The notes beneath the pieces were generated by a model. It had not been told where the DNA came from and ran no database searches. It worked only from the letters and a program-made list of their open reading frames with translations. From Beroe ovata (taxonomy: Eukaryota; Ctenophora; Nuda; Beroida; Beroidae), in assembly GCA_946803715.1 (NCBI GenBank), contig CAMPET010000289.1, forward strand, positions 45,534 through 58,209: a DNA stretch of 12,676 nt. The letters run 5' to 3'. Of the stretch, positions 7,561 through 12,676 are shown piece by piece. Positions within the stretch are counted from its first letter, which is position 1, and every line of letters starts with the position of its first letter. The translations under genes were made by a program, and so were the position numbers.

Positions 7561-9534
7561 TACCTCTCTGGGGGACGGACATCCCATATCAATATCCCAT
7601 CGGTCTAGAGTTATTCCTGCTGTGTCCTCCATATATCTCACCATTGCCCTCATACACGTGCATTCTGCGTGTGGGATTGAAGGGAAATGGGATTGTTTGA
7701 AAAATGGGAGTGGGAACAGAGAAATTGGTACTTCATTTTGAGGAAGCGGGTTTTCAGATTTGATGAACAAAGTGATCCGGTGATTGTGGTTGGATAAGGA
7801 ATGTGGTGATGTGATTTACCCATGAACTTATCGCCGAACAGCATGTTGGTTGCCATGGCACGATCAAATGCAGCATCTGCGATGAACTCTGATATCACGA
7901 GATCTCCGTCACTGAATGGACTGCCTTCTATCTCATTCAGTAAGCTGCTGAGACTGTCCCTGAAATTATTAGTCTTTACTGTCTGTCTGAGGCGGCGATT
8001 GTAATTTTAGGGACTTTAAAAGCTACTAAGTCGGTTTGTTGTCCGCTCACCGTGAACTATATCAACGTTTGTAACAATGGTAAATTATGTAACTGTTGTA
8101 ACTATGCTAACATGGAAAGCACATACTTATATTGAGCGCTTGCTCCAGCTTCAACGTCCACACTGTTAACACCACACCCTCCCCCTGTAATATGTTGTTA
8201 TAGCAACTGTAACAACCATAGTAACCAATAACCACGGTTACCACGGTTACCATGGTAATACTCACTATTAGGTGTCAGGGCCCATGTGTCAGCGAATGAG
8301 AGTTCAGGCATGTTAGTGAACATGTAGTGATCCATATCATTGGCAGCACTCCCTGAAATACGGTTTATATTGACACGTGATATTCGTATCTCGTTGTCAA
8401 GGATACAGTGTTTTCAAACTCACCGTCATTGTCAGAACAAACTCCGCAAGTCCTCGCTTCCATGGAAACTGTGATCTGTGTGAACGCTAACCCATCCCAA
8501 ATCACCTTGACATCGCTGTTAGCGATATCAACAGTCAGGTAGATTCCATCAAATGTTATTCTGGCCCCTGGTGACATGACGTGTTAACATGACATGACGT
8601 GTTAACATGGTGTTTGTGTTTGTATAATGTGCCTGTTTATGCCTGTCACTGTATGTGACTACGCGTGTCAATGTATCCGTGTCTGTGTCTGTGCCTGTCT
8701 GTGGCTGTGTGTCTGTGTGGCTGTTTGTGTCACTCTACCTGCGACACTCATCTCCTCCCCCTCAGCTACTCCAAGCATAACACCATCCACATTGATACCG
8801 AATCCCCTCTTCACTTCAAACATCTTCATGTGACCGGCATCTGATAATGTTACCATGGTGTTACCAACTTACTACCTAGCTGTTACCATAATATTATGGC
8901 GTTTCTATGATGTTACCATGATGCTATCAAGCTGTTACCATGCTAACAACACTGATCATTCACCTGCAGTGCTGTAGATGTTGAGAGAAGAGAGACAAGT
9001 CACGCCGTCTCCACACGCAGTGAATTTACCATACACATACCACCTGTACGCTGCGCAATCCATAGCCAGGATGTACATGCACTCGCCTTGGAACGAGTAG
9101 TGTGCTCCTGTAAACAAGGTTACCAGGGTTACCAGTTGTGACCAGTGTTACCATGGTAACTGTGGGGACATAATTGCTCTCAGTTGTCATGACGATAGTT
9201 TACCGTCGAAAGTTCTGATGTGTGGGTCTCCATACACAGAGCAGACTTTGTTGGTGGGTGTGAAGTCGGTTTCCTTGGTAACGATGTTGAATGCTTTGTG
9301 AGAGGGCTTGTGGTCTGAACACCGGTATATCTTAGCTGTGTACCGCCCTGCTTCAGACACAGAAATTGATGTGCTATCCTGACGAGAAGTGGTGTCAGCT
9401 GTTGTTAACATTGGTGTCAGCTGTTGTTAATATTGGTGTCAGCTGTTGTTAACATTAATGCCAGGTTAGTGTCATATAATAATAGCAGCTGCTGTTAGAC
9501 TTACTCTCGCTATCAAGCTGGAACCGTGAAGTTT
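7513..9534 (-). CDS. left copy of the VWD exons with the gene's true 3' end (probable allelic contig)
   Basis: Exons 9534-9505 (truncated at the N), 9378-9204, 9107-8964, 8840-8739, 8567-8424, 8352-8262, 8162-8127, 7959-7820 and 7664-7513 with stop TAG. They match the right copy exon for exon with the same phases. The C-terminal part reads SGSAANDMDHYMF, FADTWALTPN, GASAQYKDSLSSLL, FSDGDLVISEFIADAAFD and GDKFMECTCMRAM, and ends in the minisatellite. If the last exon used the GTGAGA at 7641-7636 as a donor, there would be a further unseen exon. The open frame to 7513 is the simpler reading. Confidence 0.6.
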
Positions 9535-12500
9535 NATCTCACCATTGCCCTCATACACGTGCATTCTGCGTGTGGGATTGAAGGGAAATGGGATTGTTTG
9601 AAAAATGGGAGTGGGAACAGAGAAATTGGTACTTCATTTTGAGGAAGCGGGTTTTCAGATTTGATGAACAAAGTGATCCGGTGATTGTGGTTGGATAAGG
9701 AATGTGGTGATGTGATTTACCCATGAACTTATCGCCGAACAGCATGTTGGTTGCCATGGCACGATCAAATGCAGCATCTGCGATGAACTCTGATATCACG
9801 AGATCTCCGTCACTGAATGGACTGCCTTCTATCTCATTCAGTAAGCTGCTGAGACTGTCCCTGAAATTATTAGTCTTTACTGTCTGTCTGAGGCGGCGAT
9901 TGTAATTTTAGGGACTTTAAAAGCTACTAAGTCGGTTTGTTGTCCGCTCACCGTGAACTATATCAACGTTTGTAACAATGGTAAATTATGTAACTGTTGT
10001 AACTATGCTAACATGGAAAGCACATACTTATATTGAGCGCTTGCTCCAGCTTCAACGTCCACACTGTTAACACCACACCCTCCCCCTGTAATATGTTGTT
10101 ATAGCAACTGTAACAACCATAGTAACCAATAACCACGGTTACCACGGTTACCATGGTAATACTCACTATTAGGTGTCAGGGCCCATGTGTCAGCGAATGA
10201 GAGTTCAGGCATGTTAGTGAACATGTAGTGATCCATATCATTGGCAGCACTCCCTGAAATACGGTTTATATTGACACGTGATATTCGTATCTCGTTGTCA
10301 AGGATACAGTGTTTTCAAACTCACCGTCATTGTCAGAACAAACTCCGCAAGTCCTCGCTTCCATGGAAACTGTGATCTGTGTGAACGCTAACCCATCCCA
10401 AATCACCTTGACATCGCTGTTAGCAATATCAACAGTCAGGTAGATTCCATCAAATGTTATTCTGGCCCCTGGTGACATGACGTGTTAACATGACATGACG
10501 TGTTAACATGGTGTTTGTGTTTGTATAATGTGCCTGTTTATGCCTGTCACTGTATGTGACTACGCGTGTCAATGTATCCGTGTATGTGTCTGTGTTTGTG
10601 GGTCTCTACCTGCGACACTCATTTCCTCCCCCTCAGCTACTCCCAGCATAACACCATCCACATTGATACCGAATCCCCTCTTCACTTCAAACATTTTCAT
10701 GTGACCGGCATCTGACAAGGTTACCATGGTGTTATGTTATCAAGTTGTTACCATGGCGTTACCAACTTACTACCTAGCTGTTACTATGATATTACCGTGT
10801 TGTTACCATGGCGTTACCAACTTACTACCTAGCCGTTACTATGATATTTCCGTGTTGTTACTATGGCGTATCTATGATGCTATCAAGCTGTTACCATGAT
10901 GTTACCATGGTAACAACACTGATCATTCACCTGCAGTGCTGTAGATGTTGAGAGAAGAGAGACAAGTCACGCCGTCTCCACACGCAGTGAATTTACCATA
11001 CACATACCACCTGTACGCTGCGCAATCCATAGCCAGGATGTACATGCACTCGCCTTGGAACGAGTAGTGTGCTCCTGTAAACATGGTTACCAGGGTTACC
11101 AGTTGTGACCAGTGTTACCATGGTAACTGTGGGGACATGATAGTTCTCGGATGTCATGGCGATAGTTTACCGTCGAAAGTTCTGATGTGTGGGTCTCCAT
11201 ACACTGAGCAGACTTTGTTGGTGGGTGCGAAGTCGGTTTCCTTGGTAACGATGTTGAATGCTTTGTGAGAGGGCTTATGATCTGGACACCGGTATATCTT
11301 AGCTGTGTACCGCCCTGCTTCAGATACAGAAATTGATGTGCTATCCTGACGAGAAGTGGTGTCAGCTATTGTTAACATTGGTGTCAGGTTAGTGTCATAT
11401 AACAATAGCAGCTGCTGGTTTACTTACTCTCGCTATCAAGCTGGAACCGTGAAGTTTTGCCGCTTTATACCAGTCTACTGTTAATGTGGTGTCGGAATCT
11501 CCAATGTCCAGTGTGATAGTAGACCCGACCTCACTGGTGTAGTATATGTGTTACCACGGTGACAACTGTTGCCATAGCGACAAGATATGCTCATACTAAC
11601 ATGATATCTCCTGTTGTTGAGAATTCCTGTCTATACTCAGGAATGTTGACAATGGTGGTGACAGTGTTGTAACCTGCAGCGAAACAAGACCAGTCAGGGG
11701 ACTCGCACATCAACTCCACTTCTCCGTTACCCTGACAACATAGAGATGTTAACATCATCATGTGTTAACAGCTAGTGTCAGTATTTACATTCCCGTCTGA
11801 AAGACCTTCATATTTTGAAACCCCTTGTTTTTAACAGAGTGGATGTAACTTCTTGATTCTCAATCGTGCATATTAAATACTGTGTAGTTATACAATGTAC
11901 ATTCTTATACATTGTGTAGATTCTACATTTTACATTCCTGAGCCGAATTATATTTGAGACTTCGCAATGACTGGAATACTCTTTTATGAAGTATGACATT
12001 CCATAATGAATGAACCCTTTTATTGAATCCTTAGTTTAATTCATTGAAATATGCTTCTTGGTGCTTATTAATTATCATCGGAACTTTATGATGATTTCAC
12101 TAATCATGGAATTTCTCTCTCCGTCCACCTCTATCACAACGGGCCTCAGTGGGAGCCGAGTGTTAATTTGGACGAAGCTTACTTCTGTTTTCCCGGTGTT
12201 AGTCACTTTCTGTGATTATGTGACAATGGTGTAACTGAACTCACGAAAGACTGTCCGTTGTTGAAGAAAGTTGCCGTTGCTATTTCCATGCCAGTAACAG
12301 CATCAATACAACTGAGTGTGGCTGTCACCGGTCCAGTCAGTGTTGCTTCTATTCGTGCTGTGGGTGGTGTCAGCATGTGTTAACAGTCAACATGCTACCA
12401 CATTATATGTGTTTGAATCTGTGTCCTTGTATTTTGGTGTCCACTGTCGCTGTCTGTGTCTGTGTCTGTATAAAGTGTGAGTCTGTGATGACACTCACCA

Positions 12501-12639
12501 TCGCGCAGATAGCACTCATCTGCACTCGTTGCGCCGGCGTCACTGAATTTAGAGTCCGGGCATGGAGTACACGAGTCTCCCAAACTGTAGAAATTCTCTC
12601 CGCACACACAGTCTCCACCCGGCGTACAAGGTGTGGGTG
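7513..12639 (-). CDS. secreted/surface protein: Cys-rich repeat, Ig-like region, VWD domain (5' partial; inflated by duplicated contig)
   Basis: Minus-strand exons, 5' to 3', with consensus borders and compatible phases: 12639-12499, 12357-12245, 11731-11601, 11533-11428, 11345-11171, 11074-10931, 10711-10610, 10468-10325, 10253-10163, 10063-10028, 9860-9721, then a last exon. In this copy the last exon (9565-) is cut off by the N at 9535 and is complete only in the left copy (7664-7513). With one copy of the duplicated block the chain is about 490 residues here, and the 5' end lies beyond the window. Order: Cys-rich GCC2/GCC3-like repeat (CVCGENFYSLGDSCTPCPDS), an Ig-like region, a complete VWD domain from CSVYGDPHIRTFDG to TCGVCSDNDG, then FADTW and a C-terminal domain. 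VWD domains occur in extracellular, often polymerising, glycoproteins such as mucins and zonadhesin. The role here is unknown. No transmembrane segment was found in this part. Confidence 0.75.
8246..8259. promoter_or_regulatory. X-box-like palindrome GTTACCATGGTAAT, left copy
   Basis: RFX X-box-like site in the intron between exons 8352-8262 and 8162-8127, preceded by two further half-sites (GGTTACCACGG). The same site is at 10147-10160 in the right copy. Confidence 0.4.
9147..9160. promoter_or_regulatory. perfect palindrome GTTACCATGGTAAC, left copy
   Basis: Perfect 14-bp palindrome fitting the X-box consensus, in the intron between exons 9378-9204 and 9107-8964. The right-copy equivalent is 11114-11127. 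Confidence 0.45.
9391..9456. repeat. 22-bp intron repeat, three copies (one in the right block)
   Basis: GGTGTCAGCTGTTGTTAACATT begins at 9391, 9413 and 9435. The right block has one copy and a partial second (11359-11395). A length difference like this between the blocks fits two alleles of one minisatellite. Confidence 0.8.
9535..9535. other. single N at the exact junction of the tandem copies
   Basis: The N separates the end of the left copy (inside the Ig-like exon) from the start of the right copy (inside the last exon). Reading the minus strand through it fuses partial exon 9565-9536 to partial exon 9534-9505 out of frame, reaching TGA within about seven codons. The exon has no biological sense across the N. 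Confidence 0.9.
10744..10853. repeat. 55-bp intron unit, two copies here and one in the left block
   Basis: A 55-bp unit starting GTTGTTACCATGGCGTTACC at 10744 repeats at 10799. The left block has a single diverged unit at about 8857-8915. The unit contains X-box-like half-sites and lies in the intron between exons 11074-10931 and 10711-10610. Confidence 0.75.
10901..10914. promoter_or_regulatory. perfect palindrome GTTACCATGGTAAC, intron of right copy
   Basis: In the left copy the corresponding site is GTTACCATGCTAAC, so the palindrome is broken by one base there. Confidence 0.4.
11114..11127. promoter_or_regulatory. perfect palindrome GTTACCATGGTAAC, right copy
   Basis: X-box-like site in the intron 5' of exon 11074-10931, with a second half-site at about 11085-11098 (GGTTACCAGGGTTACC). 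Confidence 0.45.
11550..11581. promoter_or_regulatory. two adjacent X-box-like sites
   Basis: GTTACCACGGTGAC at 11550-11563 and GTTGCCATAGCGAC at 11568-11581, separated by four bases, in the 67-bp intron between exons 11731-11601 and 11533-11428. Both fit GTNRCC-NN-RGYRAC loosely and occupy about half of this very short intron. Confidence 0.35.
11732..12244 (-). other. 513-bp AT-rich intron, longest in the minus-strand gene
   Basis: Lies between exons 12357-12245 and 11731-11601. Much of 11770-12120 is AT-rich, with a small hairpin (TATACAATGTA, then TACATTGTGTA, at about 11890-11918). A 63-codon minus-strand frame at 11808-11999 has no domain or splice support. Nothing else was recognised. 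Confidence 0.5.
12499..12639 (-). CDS. exon: Cys-rich GCC2/GCC3-like repeat
   Basis: Acceptor ACTCCCAG at 12647-12640, donor GTGAGT at 12498-12493, 141 bases, phase 1 at both ends. Six cysteines occur in a pattern like PCTPGGDCVCGENF and CTPCPDSKFSDAGATSADEC. The CxPCPxxxFSDAGA part matches the GCC2/GCC3 (ephrin-receptor-like) Cys-rich repeat of animal extracellular proteins, usually found in tandem. More copies may lie upstream of the window. Confidence 0.75.
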
Positions 12640-12651
12640 CTGGGAGTAGTG

Positions 12652-12676
12652 GGTAGGTGTGTGTGTGTGTGTGTGT
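12652..12676. repeat. GT microsatellite at the window edge
   Basis: GTAGGTGTGTGTGTG runs off the right end. It lies in the intron upstream of the first visible exon (12639-12499) of the minus-strand gene, so earlier exons of that gene should be beyond the window. Confidence 0.9.

Larger units (their letters stand above)
7635..9534. repeat. tandem block, left copy (1900 bp)
   Basis: Aligns end to end with 9536-11457. The offset is exactly 1901 over roughly the first kilobase with almost no differences. Further right, small indels occur in the TG-rich intron, in a 55-bp intron unit and in a 22-bp intron repeat. The right edge stops at the N at 9535. Confidence 0.95.
10325..11240 (-). other. 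VWD domain, right copy (exons 11345-11171 to 10468-10325)
   Basis: VCSVYGDPHIRTFDG matches the start of VWD domains (Cys, then GDPHxxTFDG). It is followed by GECMYILAMDC, KFTACGDGVTC, the strand pair FEVKRGFGINVDGVMLGV, ITFDGIYLTVD, VKVIWDGLAFTQITVS and the closing TCGVCSDNDG, the local version of the CGLCGNxNGD element. The four exons join in phase 1 throughout. Compared with the left copy I saw two amino-acid differences, both in the first exon (Ala for Thr in DFAPTN, Pro for Ser in YRCPDH). Confidence 0.85.
9536..11457. repeat. tandem block, right copy (1922 bp)
   Basis: Begins with ATCTCACCATTGCCC, identical to 7635 onward, and ends with GTGAAGTTT at 11457, identical to the last bases before the N in the left copy. 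Left-flank sequence before 7635 and right-flank sequence after 11457 are each unique, as expected if two contigs overlap by this block. Confidence 0.95.
11171..12357 (-). other. Ig-like region over four exons
   Basis: Exons 12357-12245, 11731-11601, 11533-11428 and the 5' half of 11345-11171. The clearest Ig-like signature is in the last two: STITLDIGDSDTTLTVDWYK (a B strand and C-strand Trp) followed by SVSEAGRYTAKIYRC (an E-F turn with Gly-x-Tyr and the F-strand Cys). The B-strand position has no cysteine, so the canonical disulfide would be missing or altered. The two preceding exons (EATLTGPVTATLSC, then VELMCESPDWSCFAAGY) may form a second, more divergent beta-sandwich. The fold call is based on short motifs only. 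Confidence 0.45.

Noticed and set aside
7822-8004. 60-codon plus-strand frame, repeated at 9723-9905
   Set aside because: It is the shadow of the minus-strand coding exon (7959-7820 and 9860-9721) and appears twice only because the block does.
7513-11457. A genuine two-VWD protein made by recent tandem exon duplication
   Set aside because: The block edges fall mid-exon exactly at an N, and the fused exon is out of frame. A contig overlap explains all of this more simply.

Overview
The window is invertebrate animal genomic DNA. Genes are split by short introns (roughly 60 to 510 bp) with GT-AG borders, the predicted proteins are metazoan types (von Willebrand D domain, Ig-like fold, small membrane proteins), and introns and intergenic DNA are full of CA/GT microsatellites and short minisatellites. 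The compact intron-rich layout would suit an early-branching animal such as a demosponge, but that is inference and no species is claimed. Nothing looks bacterial or viral. No rRNA, tRNA or CRISPR array was recognised.

Layout. 1-1660: mostly gene-free, with one weak candidate terminal exon at the left edge and a CA microsatellite. 1661-2872 (+): a five-exon gene for a ~112-residue single-pass membrane protein with signal peptide, short acidic ectodomain and a transmembrane exon carrying a lysine; its AATAAA lies at 3079. 3100-5450: repeat-rich intergenic DNA. 5453-6855 (+): a second small membrane protein with two transmembrane helices and a C-terminus that fits a class I PDZ ligand; its last two exons are well supported, and a start with good context at 5453 may be its first exon. 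7513-12639 (-): the 3' part of a large secreted or surface protein, convergent with the previous gene. It reads Cys-rich GCC2/GCC3-like repeat, Ig-like region, one complete VWD domain, then a C-terminal domain ending inside a 30-bp minisatellite. Twelve exons join with compatible phases into about 490 residues.

The most important observation concerns 7635-11457. The VWD exons appear twice in tandem (7635-9534 and 9536-11457), nearly identical, and the junction is a single N at 9535 lying exactly at the repeat boundary. This is what two overlapping, unmerged contigs (probably two haplotypes) look like, so the real gene most likely has one VWD domain. Read literally, the junction gives a chimeric, frameshifted exon. 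Other points of interest are many palindromic RFX X-box-like sites in introns, a minisatellite shared by the introns of the two plus-strand genes, and the resemblance of the first gene's transmembrane exon to the membrane exon of Ig heavy chains.

Exon joins were derived by hand from splice-site consensus and phase. None has been tested against transcripts.
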